This document shows, piece after piece, positions 25,897 through 34,125 of a DNA stretch of 64,000 bases. The stretch lies in the NCBI RefSeq assembly GCF_004345825.1, contig NZ_SLXM01000002.1, forward strand, positions 248,001 through 312,000. The letters run 5' to 3'. Position numbers and translations under genes: made by a program. Numbering within the stretch: the first letter of the stretch is position 1; every line of letters begins with the position of its first letter. Source of the stretch: Tenacibaculum skagerrakense (lineage in GTDB: Bacteria; Bacteroidota; Bacteroidia; Flavobacteriales; Flavobacteriaceae). The notes below the pieces were generated by a model. It was not told the origin of the DNA. It saw only the letters and a list, made by a program, of their open reading frames with translations, and searched no databases.

Positions 25897-27381
25897 TTAC
25901 TTATAGGATTCGATTATGCTTTTTACAGTATTTTCAATTTCCTTATAACGTGCTTTTTTGTCTAATAGCCATGGCTCAGAAACACGTTCTTTACAGTCTT
26001 TAACCGAGCAAGATTCACAGGTTACGCCAACAACATTTTTCTCAAAAGTATCTTCTTTAAAAAACTTTACTTTTCGTTTTAAGTGTGGAGATAAAAGCAT
26101 TCCAATACTAATACTTCTGTAGATGTCTTTTTTAAAAGGATCTTTATTAGCAGAGGACAATACTAAATATTCATTTGTTGAATTTTCATAAGACGAAATC
26201 TGAATTCCAGATGAAGACTTCTTTTGGTCTGAATTTTCAAAATCTTGTATGGTTTTAATAGAAACCCATCGTCTGCAATAATGTTCTTGATTTCTGTTAG
26301 CGTGTGGTGCTTGTTGTTGTGTAATATGTAATTCTTTACTTAACCTAAAAGTAGGAGAGTCTTTTTTATGTGTAAAACGTAAAAAGAATAAGTTTTTAAT
26401 ATTGAAAGCTGTTGGTAAGATGTTTGTTAATCGCTGATAAAACGTTTCGTCCGAGCAATTATAGCTTGTTAAGATTTTATGAAGTCGAACGGGGTTCCAA
26501 TCTTCTTTGTTAAATAAATCTTTCAATTGTTTAATTAATTGTTCTTTCGGAATAATTAAAGCGCCGGCAAAATAAGAAGCTATAAAGTTATTTAGGACCT
26601 GATCGAAACTTTCAAATTTTATCCAAGGAAAGGTGTATAAACGATCTTCAATTTTTAAAAAATTATAGGCAATCTCTTTTGCGTAAATAAACGTCTTTTG
26701 TGGTTCAGAGATTTCTTTACTTAATAAAAGTGTATTCTTTTTTGGAATATAAATATTTCGTAAATCAGTAAGTTTTGTGTGCTTAGATAGCTCTTCAGTG
26801 TCAATTATATAATTGAATTCTTCAGTTAAAATTTCTTTTAAATCTTCTGAGGTAATTTTTTTAGTTACATCTATTTGATAAGCTTTTGCAAATTTCTCAA
26901 CGCTTTCTTCGATGTCCTCAAAGTAATTATTGTGTGCTTCTTGATAGGAACGCAAAGAAGCAAGGAAAAAGCTTTCGCGAGTAAGATTGTAATTCTGAGA
27001 GATTTTAATAATAGTACTGATAAATGCATTTACTTTTGCAGGAGCATTAGCAATAATATCTATTAAGTTGTTTTCTTGAATACCAAAAAGATCTAAAGGA
27101 ATTTCTTTAAGGATTTTAGATTGTAAAATCTCTCCAATAGGAGCAAGGTTTTTGTCTAATTTTAAAGAAACTAAATGATCATAAGGTACTTCAAGACTTT
27201 CTGCTAAAACAGCAATCTTATCTGTTTTAGGATATTTCTTTCCTTTTTCAATTTCATTTAAATATGATTTTGACAAACCTGTCAATTTCGCTAAACCGAA
27301 AAGAGAAAGATTTTTTTCGGTTCTTATTTGCTTCAGTTTCAGCCCAAAAATAAGGCGAATGTATTGTTCTTCTAATAACAT
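25897..27381 (-). CDS. RamB/ScfR-like XRE regulator with IrrE-type and DUF2083-like domains
   Basis: 494 residues. HTH_3 (about 9-65; KLTGLSKSYLNEIEKGKKYP), a central IrrE/DUF955-like region without a clear HExxH, and a DUF2083-like C-terminal half with the cluster CESCSVKDC that fits a metal or thiol switch. This layout is that of RamB, which controls acetate and glyoxylate genes in actinobacteria, and of ScfR-type short-chain-fatty-acyl regulators. It is divergent from aceB-aceA, which strongly suggests those are its targets. It could also autoregulate through the 27407-27451 region. Confidence 0.8.
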   Translation of the reverse strand: MLLEEQYIRLIFGLKLKQIRTEKNLSLFGLAKLTGLSKSYLNEIEKGKKYPKTDKIAVLAESLEVPYDHLVSLKLDKNLAPIGEILQSKILKEIPLDLFGIQENNLIDIIANAPAKVNAFISTIIKISQNYNLTRESFFLASLRSYQEAHNNYFEDIEESVEKFAKAYQIDVTKKITSEDLKEILTEEFNYIIDTEELSKHTKLTDLRNIYIPKKNTLLLSKEISEPQKTFIYAKEIAYNFLKIEDRLYTFPWIKFESFDQVLNNFIASYFAGALIIPKEQLIKQLKDLFNKEDWNPVRLHKILTSYNCSDETFYQRLTNILPTAFNIKNLFFLRFTHKKDSPTFRLSKELHITQQQAPHANRNQEHYCRRWVSIKTIQDFENSDQKKSSSGIQISSYENSTNEYLVLSSANKDPFKKDIYRSISIGMLLSPHLKRKVKFFKEDTFEKNVVGVTCESCSVKDCKERVSEPWLLDKKARYKEIENTVKSIIESYK

Positions 27382-27401
27382 AAAATCAAAGTTAAGAATT
27401 A

Positions 27402-27451
27402 TAGCGAATTAATAAAAATTGTTTTTTTTATTAATTTAGCGAACGTTCGCT
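27402..27451. promoter_or_regulatory. candidate operator region between the RamB-like gene and aceB
   Basis: Contains the perfect 14-bp palindrome AGCGAACGTTCGCT (27438-27451) and a partial second copy of its half (TAGCGAATTAATAA at 27402) on the other side of an AATTAATAA...TTATTAATT inverted repeat. Such spaced repeats in a divergent intergenic region fit a regulator site. Confidence 0.5.
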
Positions 27452-27508
27452 TGCAGAGTTCAAAAAAAATAATTAACATTGTGGTGTAATTATTTAAAAA
27501 AGAGAAAA

Positions 27509-29104
27509 ATGGAAACTAAAACAATTCTAAACGAGATTCAGTTTAACGGTTTTGATACTGATGCTTATCAAGCAATTTTAACGCCAGAGGCGAAAGCTTT
27601 TTTAATTGAGTTACATGTCAAGTTTAATAATAAACGGTTAGAGTTGTTAAAGGAGAGAGTCAAGATGCAAACGTATTTTGATGAGGGAAACTTCCCTTCT
27701 TTTCCAAAAGAAACTGAGTCTATCAGAAATTCTGATTGGGTGTGTAAACCATTACCACAAGATTTATTAGATAGAAGAGTGGAAATTACAGGACCTGTAG
27801 ATAGAAAAATGGTAATTAATGCGTTGAATTCTGGTGCTAAAACATTTATGGCAGATTTTGAAGATAGCAACTCGCCAACAATTTCAAATATCTTAAACGG
27901 TCAGCAAAATTTATTAGATGCAAATACGAAAACGATTTCGTATTACAACGAAGCGAAAGATAAAACTTACGAGTTAAATGATGAAACAGCTGTTTTATTA
28001 GTAAGGCCAAGAGGTTTGCATTTAAATGAAAGACATTTTATGTTGGATGGAGAAGAAATGTCGGGTTCGTTAGTAGATTTTGGGTTGTATTTCTTTCATA
28101 ACATAAGAGTATTACTAGAACAAGGAACAGCAACGTATTTTTATTTACCAAAGCTAGAGCATTATTTAGAAGCAAGATGGTGGAATGAAGTGTTTGTTTT
28201 TGCACAAGAATATTTAGGCGTTCCTCAAGATACAATTAAAGCGACAGTGCTGATTGAGACAATTACGGCAAGTTTTCAATTAGACGAAATAATTTTTGAG
28301 TTAAAAGATCATATGGCGGGCCTTAATTGTGGAAGATGGGATTACATTTTTTCATACATTAAAAAGTTTAGAAATCATGAAGGGTTTTTAGTGCCAAACC
28401 GTGCGCAAGTAACTATGAGCTCGCCATTTATGAAAGCGTATTCTCAAAGAGTAGTACAACGTTGTCATGTTCGTCGTGTTCATGCAATGGGAGGAATGGC
28501 TGCTCAGATTCCAGTAAAAAACGACGAAGCAGCAAACAAGGCGGCTTATGCAAAAGTTGAAGGAGATAAGTTGCAAGAAGTTAAAAATGGACATGATGGA
28601 ACTTGGGTTGCACACCCAGGATTGGTAAAGGTTGCAATGGATGTTTTTAATGAGTACATGCCAACTCCAAATCAAATTCATAATAAGCGAGAAGATTTGG
28701 TTGTAACAGAAGAAGAATTGGTTGAAATGCCTGTTGGAACTGTTACCGAGACTGGAATTCGTGAAAATATTAATGTAGGGATTCTTTACATAGAAAGTTG
28801 GTTGTCTGGTAATGGAGCTGCGGCTTTATATAATTTAATGGAAGATGCAGCAACTGCTGAAATTTCGAGAACTCAAATTTGGCAATGGCTACACAAAGGT
28901 GTTCGATTAGAAAGTGGAGAAGTGTTTGATGTAGAAATGTATCAAGATCTGAAAGCTCAAGAAATCGAAAAAATTAAAGAATTAGTTGGTCAAGACTCAT
29001 TTAAAAATAGACGATTTGATTTAGCGATTCAATTGTTTGACGATTTAGTCTTATCAGAGGATTTTGAAGAGTTTTTAACACTTTCAGCATATCAATATAT
29101 ATAA
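27509..29104 (+). CDS. aceB: malate synthase A
   Basis: 531 residues from ATG 27509. An in-frame earlier ATG (27479) would add WCNYLKKRK, which is unlike the family. Condenses glyoxylate and acetyl-CoA to malate in the glyoxylate shunt. Motifs include ADFEDSNSPT (acidic Mg site), RPRGLHLNE, ETITASFQ, GLNCGRWDYIFSYIK, HAMGGMAAQIPV and the C-terminal NGAAALYNLMEDAATAEISRTQIWQWLH. First gene of the aceB-aceA pair, divergent from the RamB-like regulator. Confidence 0.96.
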   Translation: METKTILNEIQFNGFDTDAYQAILTPEAKAFLIELHVKFNNKRLELLKERVKMQTYFDEGNFPSFPKETESIRNSDWVCKPLPQDLLDRRVEITGPVDRKMVINALNSGAKTFMADFEDSNSPTISNILNGQQNLLDANTKTISYYNEAKDKTYELNDETAVLLVRPRGLHLNERHFMLDGEEMSGSLVDFGLYFFHNIRVLLEQGTATYFYLPKLEHYLEARWWNEVFVFAQEYLGVPQDTIKATVLIETITASFQLDEIIFELKDHMAGLNCGRWDYIFSYIKKFRNHEGFLVPNRAQVTMSSPFMKAYSQRVVQRCHVRRVHAMGGMAAQIPVKNDEAANKAAYAKVEGDKLQEVKNGHDGTWVAHPGLVKVAMDVFNEYMPTPNQIHNKREDLVVTEEELVEMPVGTVTETGIRENINVGILYIESWLSGNGAAALYNLMEDAATAEISRTQIWQWLHKGVRLESGEVFDVEMYQDLKAQEIEKIKELVGQDSFKNRRFDLAIQLFDDLVLSEDFEEFLTLSAYQYI

Positions 29105-29115
29105 TAACAATCACA

Positions 29116-29197
29116 CGTCATTACGAATGCAGTAAAACGAAATGAAGTAATCTGAAGTAATCAAGAGAGGGATTTCTTCGTGCCTCGCAATGACACG
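29116..29197. repeat. REP-like element between aceB and aceA
   Basis: Two inverted halves: CGTCATTACGAATGCA at the left and, read on the other strand, CGTGTCATTGCGAGGCACG at the right. The style is that of CGTCATTGCGAGG repeats common in Bacteroidota. It contains no gene. Confidence 0.6.
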
Positions 29198-29214
29198 AAA
29201 TTTAAAACAAAAAA

Positions 29215-29244
29215 GCCCCAAAAATGCGGCAACATTTAAAGGGC
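29215..29244 (+). other. stem-loop before aceA
   Basis: GCCCC-AAAAATG / CATTTAAA-GGGC with a small loop, about 40 bases before the aceA ATG, no T tract. It could stabilise or process the aceA transcript. Confidence 0.35.
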
Positions 29245-29284
29245 AAGTCATTAGTATAAACAACTTATTTAGAAATACAAAATT

Positions 29285-30904
29285 ATGAAAAATTTACCAC
29301 AAGGAAGTTACAGTTCTGCATTAGAAACGGTAAGAAGCTTAAAAGAAAAGTTCGGAAGTTCTTGGAATGCTATTAGTCCAGAAAGTGCAGCGAGAATGGC
29401 AACTCAAAATCGTTTTAGAACTGGTTTAGATATTGCTAAATATACAGCTTCAATTATGAGAAAGGATATGGCAGATTATGATGCTGATGCTTCTCAATAC
29501 ACGCAGTCATTAGGTTGCTGGCATGGGTTTGTGGCGCAACAAAAAATGATTGCAGTAAAAAAACATAATAAAACTACAGATAAAAAATATTTATACTTAT
29601 CAGGTTGGATGGTAGCAGCGTTACGCTCTGAATTCGGACCGTTACCTGATCAATCTATGCATGAAAAAACGGCAGTTGCTTCTTTAATTGAAGAGATTTA
29701 TGATTTTTTACGTCAAGCAGATGCAATTGAGTTAAATGATTTATTCAGAAGATTAGAAGCAGGGGAAGATGTACAAGATCAAATCGATAATTTCGAAACG
29801 CATATTGTGCCAATTATTGCTGATATCGATGCTGGATTTGGAAACGAAGAAGCAACGTATTTATTAGCTAAGAAAATGATTCAGGCTGGTGCTTGTGCAA
29901 TTCAAATTGAAAATCAAGTGTCAGACGCAAAACAATGTGGTCATCAAGATGGGAAAGTAACAGTTCCGCATGAAGATTTCATTGCAAAGTTAAATGCAAT
30001 TCGTTACGCATTCTTAGAATTAGGAGTTGAAGATGGAGTTATTGTTGCAAGAACAGATTCTGAAGGAGCTGGATTAACACAAAAGTTACCAGTTAGTCAA
30101 GAGCCAGGAGATTTAGCTTCTCAATATTTAGATTTTGTTGAGTGTGAAGAAGTTTCTCTAGATCAAGTTTCTAATAACGAGGTTTTATTAAAGAGAGAAG
30201 GGAAATTAGTTCGTCCTGTAAGATTAGTAAATGGATTGTATAAATTCAGAGAAGGTACAAATATCGATCGAGTAGTGTTAGATTGTATAACGAGTTTACA
30301 AAATGGAGCAGATTTATTATGGATTGAAACACCAACACCACACGTTGGACAAATTGCACATATGGTAAATAGAGTTAGAGAAGTTGTGCCAAATGCTAAA
30401 TTAGTTTATAACAATTCACCATCGTTTAACTGGACATTAAATTTCCGTACGCAAGTGTATGATGCAATGGTAGAAGCTGGAGAAGATGTATCCGGTTATG
30501 ACAGAGCAAACTTAATGGATGCGAAATACGATGGTTCTGAATTATGTAACAGAGCGGATGAGAAAATTAGAACTTTCCAAATGGACGGTGCAAGAGAAGC
30601 TGGAATTTTCCACCACTTAATTACATTGCCAACATATCATACAACAGCATTACATATGAACGATTTAGCGCAAGGATATTTTGGAGAAAAAGGAATGTTA
30701 GCTTATGTTGAAGGTGTACAACGTCAAGAAATTAGAAAAGGAGTTTCTTGTGTGAAGCATCAAAGAATGGCAGGTTCAGATTTAGGAGATGACCACAAAA
30801 CATTCTTTTCAGGAGAGAATGCTTTAAAAGCAGGAGGAACTAAAAACACCTCTAATCAGTTTGATGCAAAAACTACCGAAGAAGTTGCAGTAGCAACGGT
30901 TTAA
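29285..30904 (+). CDS. aceA: isocitrate lyase (long form)
   Basis: 539 residues, cleaves isocitrate to succinate and glyoxylate. The signature is KQCGHQDGK, slightly changed from the usual KKCGH but with the catalytic Cys and His kept. Other motifs: PIIADIDAGFGN, GLTQKLPVSQEP, LVYNNSPSFNWTLNF and the C-terminal GVQRQEIRKG. The length fits the long class found in Bacteroidota and mycobacteria rather than the 434-residue E. coli enzyme. Follows aceB after 180 bases holding a REP element and a stem-loop. A strong terminator follows. Confidence 0.96.
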   Translation: MKNLPQGSYSSALETVRSLKEKFGSSWNAISPESAARMATQNRFRTGLDIAKYTASIMRKDMADYDADASQYTQSLGCWHGFVAQQKMIAVKKHNKTTDKKYLYLSGWMVAALRSEFGPLPDQSMHEKTAVASLIEEIYDFLRQADAIELNDLFRRLEAGEDVQDQIDNFETHIVPIIADIDAGFGNEEATYLLAKKMIQAGACAIQIENQVSDAKQCGHQDGKVTVPHEDFIAKLNAIRYAFLELGVEDGVIVARTDSEGAGLTQKLPVSQEPGDLASQYLDFVECEEVSLDQVSNNEVLLKREGKLVRPVRLVNGLYKFREGTNIDRVVLDCITSLQNGADLLWIETPTPHVGQIAHMVNRVREVVPNAKLVYNNSPSFNWTLNFRTQVYDAMVEAGEDVSGYDRANLMDAKYDGSELCNRADEKIRTFQMDGAREAGIFHHLITLPTYHTTALHMNDLAQGYFGEKGMLAYVEGVQRQEIRKGVSCVKHQRMAGSDLGDDHKTFFSGENALKAGGTKNTSNQFDAKTTEEVAVATV

Positions 30905-30976
30905 AAAAAACACTATAGACCTTTTCAGGTTATAGTTAGTTGTTTGTTTACATATATTTCTAGTTTGAAGTAAGAG

Positions 30977-31009
30977 CCGCTTTTGTCAGGAAAGCGGTTT
31001 TTCTTTTTT
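30977..31009 (+). terminator. terminator after aceA
   Basis: CCGCTTT / AAAGCGG stem with a 7-base loop followed by TTTTTCTTTTTT. It closes the glyoxylate operon and separates it from the following gene cluster. Confidence 0.85.
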
Positions 31010-31137
31010 AGGGAAAAATCATGTAACATTTTGAAGAAAATAGCTACATATTATTTGTTGAATAATTATTTTAAATAATTTTTTTTAACGAAATTGCTAA
31101 CTTTAAAAATTGTACAACTATAAAAAACGCACGCAAA

Positions 31138-32481
31138 ATGTCTGATGATTTTGATTTATTAGAAACGAACTCTAACGAGAAAACAGAAAAAGTTGATGTT
31201 AATTGGGGGAAAGCTATTGATAGCATGAAGTCTAAATTAGCTCAAGAAGATGACCCTCAGGTCAGACAGAAAATATTAAACGCAACATTAGACGATGTTG
31301 TGAATATGGCAGAAAAAGACAGAACTACTCTTTTAGATGCTATTAAAGATTTAACAGATTATCAAGATGAAGTAGGAATTATCTTTGAAAAGTTTTCTTC
31401 ATTAAATGCGGCTGAGCAAAAAATTATTGATGACGCTCAAAAAGCATTAGAAAGAGCAAAGGTAAAGCTAGAAGATGCTCAAAACAAGCCAGATACTTGG
31501 TGGAATAACCTTTGGGGTAGAAAAAGTAAAATTGCCAAAGCTGAGCAAGAATTAAAAGAAGCGGAGAAAGTTCGTGCGGGAGCAGACAATAGAGCCAAAG
31601 CAATGTTTCAAGAGCGAATTGAAAGTGCAGATGTACAAACATTACTTTCAGAATTATCATTCAAATCTCAGGCTGCTGTTACGCGTTTGAAAGAGCGTGA
31701 AGTAGAAATAAAAGAAGTAGAGGATAAGTTACAAGTAGCTATTGTAGAAGCGACTAAGAATCATACAAAAGCTTTAGAAAAAAAGAAAGAAGTTGAAGGT
31801 CAATTAGAAGAACAATATGCGTTGTTAAAGCAAGCTCGTCAAGAGTTAGAAGAAATTGCTGACAAGCAATCTGCAGAATATGCACAAGCTATTGGAAAAG
31901 TTACCAAGTTAGAGCAAAAAGTTGAAGAATTAGAAGGATTGAAAAATGCCTATACTACTTTGGCTGCGAGTAAAGATAGTTTCGTTCACAAGCATAACTT
32001 AACGATTAAGGTGTTAACTTCTTTGCGTAGTAACTTACAAACACATAGAGCAAAATTAAAATCAGATACTGAAGAACGTTTAAAATATTATGATGGATAT
32101 ATCGTAGCATTAAAAGCAAGAACCGACCAAGAGTTTGCTGCTATCTTAGAGCATTTAGGTGTAAAAACGGATGAGCATATTGGTGAAACTTTAGCGGCAA
32201 TGCATACAGCAAGTGCTAAAGCGCGTCAAGAAATGATGGATAATATTCCTGTTCACGAGAAAGTAATGCAAGGTGTTTACAGTTCTTATGCTGAAGCTTT
32301 ACAGGAAATTCGTAGTAAGGATTCTGAAATTCAAAAGAATTTTGCAGATCGTTACGGAATAGACATGAAAGAATTATTTGAAGATTATTACAAAGCTGAC
32401 GCTAACGCTCCTTCAGGAGGAAACGATAATCCTACAAATAATCCTGAACCTGAATCAAAAGATGACGATATGTTATCTTAA
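31138..32481 (+). CDS. large coiled-coil protein of unknown function
   Basis: 447 residues, no signal peptide. An acidic N-terminus, then long heptad-rich helices from about 95 to 270 broken by NKPDTWWNNLWGRK, a second helical block (about 280-390, LRSNLQTHRAKLKSDTEERLKYYDGY) and a disordered Asn/Pro-rich tail ending DDDMLS. The overall shape recalls TelA-type or filament-organising proteins, but I see no firm family match. First gene of the 31-40.6 kb cluster, following the aceA terminator. An open gap with CAGT/ACTG palindromes precedes the next gene. Confidence 0.6.
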   Translation: MSDDFDLLETNSNEKTEKVDVNWGKAIDSMKSKLAQEDDPQVRQKILNATLDDVVNMAEKDRTTLLDAIKDLTDYQDEVGIIFEKFSSLNAAEQKIIDDAQKALERAKVKLEDAQNKPDTWWNNLWGRKSKIAKAEQELKEAEKVRAGADNRAKAMFQERIESADVQTLLSELSFKSQAAVTRLKEREVEIKEVEDKLQVAIVEATKNHTKALEKKKEVEGQLEEQYALLKQARQELEEIADKQSAEYAQAIGKVTKLEQKVEELEGLKNAYTTLAASKDSFVHKHNLTIKVLTSLRSNLQTHRAKLKSDTEERLKYYDGYIVALKARTDQEFAAILEHLGVKTDEHIGETLAAMHTASAKARQEMMDNIPVHEKVMQGVYSSYAEALQEIRSKDSEIQKNFADRYGIDMKELFEDYYKADANAPSGGNDNPTNNPEPESKDDDMLS

Positions 32482-32494
32482 AATAATACATTCT

Positions 32495-32556
32495 ACAGTT
32501 AGCAGTTTTTAGTAATCAGTTTTCTGATGACTGCTAACTGTTATACTACTAACTGC
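32495..32556. repeat. empty CAGT/ACTG palindromic element
   Basis: Perfect 12-bp arms ACAGTTAGCAGT (32495-32506) and ACTGCTAACTGT (32530-32541) enclose an inner ATCAG-TTTT-CTGAT hairpin. More ACTAACTGC follows to 32556. AGT-rich on the left, ACT-rich on the right, no gene inside. It matches the arms around the S23 gene at 33683. Confidence 0.7.
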
Positions 32557-32564
32557 AAACTATA

Positions 32565-33614
32565 ATGATTGTAACTCCTTTAGATTCTGCTATACTAGAT
32601 TCAAAAGAGCAATACATATTTTATCATAAAATGGTAGATTTTGTTCTTAAAGAATTGATTGTTAATATTCAAAGACAAAATTTATGTAGCAGTCAAGAGC
32701 TTGTTATTTTTAAACAGTATACCGATTTGTTATTGTATTCTATTGAAGCGATGCGTGTTAAATACATGTACGATGAAGATGATAACATGAAAATCGATTT
32801 AACAGAATCTGGCTTTCCAAATTATTTAGAGTTTAGGTATCTCTACAACGACCTAGAACTCAAAAAAGAATACATCAGCAAGCTTGAAAATATTGAAGAT
32901 TTAAAAGAAGAATTTTTAGATTCTTTATTAAGAAAGAAACAAAAAATAAAACAACGTAGGTTGTTTCAGGCTTCTTCTGTGGTATATTATAACTTTGTTA
33001 ATCAGCAGTATATTTTTAATCGATTTGTTCAAGGAAAGATTGTAGAAGCACCTGAAAATAGTCCGGCAGATTTATTAACAAGTTGGAGTTTTTATGATGT
33101 TTCGGATAACAGACCGTATATATGCTTTATGTATTTTAATTTTGATGGAAAACGCATAGAGGATTATAAGGATAAATTATACGCAATACTTCGCGAAAGC
33201 GGAGATAGAAATATGGCGCTTGATACCTTAGCGTATAATATTGACAGAAAACTACCTGATGTAAATCCAAAATATATTAAGAGGATTGATTTAGGTCCTC
33301 TACATAATGTTTTTGCTAAAGATGAAAACTTAATTACACATGCAATTCTAGAAGGAATAGCAAAGAAAGAAATTCCATTAGAGTCGTATGCATTATCGTT
33401 TAAAACAGATGAGGTTTTTTCTGGAGGCACTTTTAAAGAAGGAGGTTTCTTTTCAAAACAAATTTTACAAAAATGGAATGATGTAGAGCACAGAAAATAT
33501 GTTTTCGCTCCACATAGAATCATACAATTATTGTACAACAAAACACCTGAGGTTTTAAATAAGTTGGCAAAAGAACCAATTCAAACGTCAGATTTAAAAA
33601 TTGATATAACTTAA
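32565..33614 (+). CDS. 349-residue protein of unknown function
   Basis: Soluble, mostly helical N-terminal half with repeated Glu/Lys/Tyr helices, then a mixed alpha/beta part with SPADLLTSWSFYDVSDNRPYICFMYFNFDG and HNVFAKDENLITHAILEGIAKKE. No catalytic motif or known domain is recognised. It shares the cluster with the coiled-coil and AAA+ genes. The gap before it holds the empty palindrome and the gap after it the left arm of the S23 element. Confidence 0.55.
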   Translation: MIVTPLDSAILDSKEQYIFYHKMVDFVLKELIVNIQRQNLCSSQELVIFKQYTDLLLYSIEAMRVKYMYDEDDNMKIDLTESGFPNYLEFRYLYNDLELKKEYISKLENIEDLKEEFLDSLLRKKQKIKQRRLFQASSVVYYNFVNQQYIFNRFVQGKIVEAPENSPADLLTSWSFYDVSDNRPYICFMYFNFDGKRIEDYKDKLYAILRESGDRNMALDTLAYNIDRKLPDVNPKYIKRIDLGPLHNVFAKDENLITHAILEGIAKKEIPLESYALSFKTDEVFSGGTFKEGGFFSKQILQKWNDVEHRKYVFAPHRIIQLLYNKTPEVLNKLAKEPIQTSDLKIDIT

Positions 33615-33650
33615 GTATTCAGTCTACAGTTTGTAGTATTCAGTAAAGTT
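33613..33650. repeat. left arm of the S23 element (AGT-rich)
   Basis: Short tandem-like words TATTCAGT, CTACAGT, TTGTAGT, ATTCAGT just before the four-helix gene. Together with the ACT-rich right arm it forms the inverted flanks of the S23 gene. Confidence 0.6.
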
Positions 33651-33682
33651 TAATATTGCTATTAAGAAAAAAAGAAAAAGAG

Positions 33683-34045
33683 ATGAGTTTTAAAACATTA
33701 TTGGCATATCAAAAGGGGTTTGATGTTGCGATGGATATTTTTAGTCTAACTAAAGAATTTCCAAAATCAGAGATGTATGGTTTGTCTTCTCAAATGATTC
33801 GTTCTAGTAGAGCCGTTTGTTCGGCTATTGCTGAAGGTTACAGGAAAAGACAATATATAAAACACTTTAAAAGTAAACTTTCTGATGCTGATAGTGAGAA
33901 TTCAGAAACTCAGCTTTGGTTAGAATTTGCTTTAGCTTGTAATTATATAACCAAAGAAAAGAAAGAGTTATTAGAGAATAAAAGTATAGAAATTGGGAAG
34001 CTCATCAATTATATGATGATTCACCCAGAAAAATTCGGAGTTTAA
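33683..34045 (+). CDS. four-helix-bundle protein (S23 / 23S rRNA intervening-sequence family)
   Basis: 120 residues from ATG 33683 (an earlier TTG at 33656 would add a Lys-rich, unlikely start). The S23 pattern is clear: YQKGFDVAMDIFSLTKEFPKSEMYGLSSQMIRSSRAVCSAIAEGYRK, then helices with SDADSENSETQLWLEFALACNYI. Family members occur in rRNA intervening sequences and as small stand-alone genes of unclear role. Here it is flanked by AGT- and ACT-rich arms and interrupts the AAA+ cluster, so it may be a passenger element rather than an operon member. Confidence 0.85.
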   Translation: MSFKTLLAYQKGFDVAMDIFSLTKEFPKSEMYGLSSQMIRSSRAVCSAIAEGYRKRQYIKHFKSKLSDADSENSETQLWLEFALACNYITKEKKELLENKSIEIGKLINYMMIHPEKFGV

Positions 34046-34077
34046 AAAGAAACAAAAAACATCAGTGAAGTTAATGA

Positions 34078-34120
34078 GTAGTATTAAACTGTTTACTGCT
34101 AACTAAAAACTGTAAACTAA
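34078..34120. repeat. right arm of the S23 element (ACT-rich)
   Basis: Words ACTGTTTACTGCTAACT and ACTGTAAACT, complementary in style to the left arm at 33613. It ends directly before the AAA+ ATG at 34126. Confidence 0.6.
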
Positions 34121-34125
34121 AGAAT

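Noticed and set aside
27479..27508. Earlier aceB start
   Set aside because: The extra ten residues do not match malate synthases, and ATG 27509 follows a purine-rich stretch.
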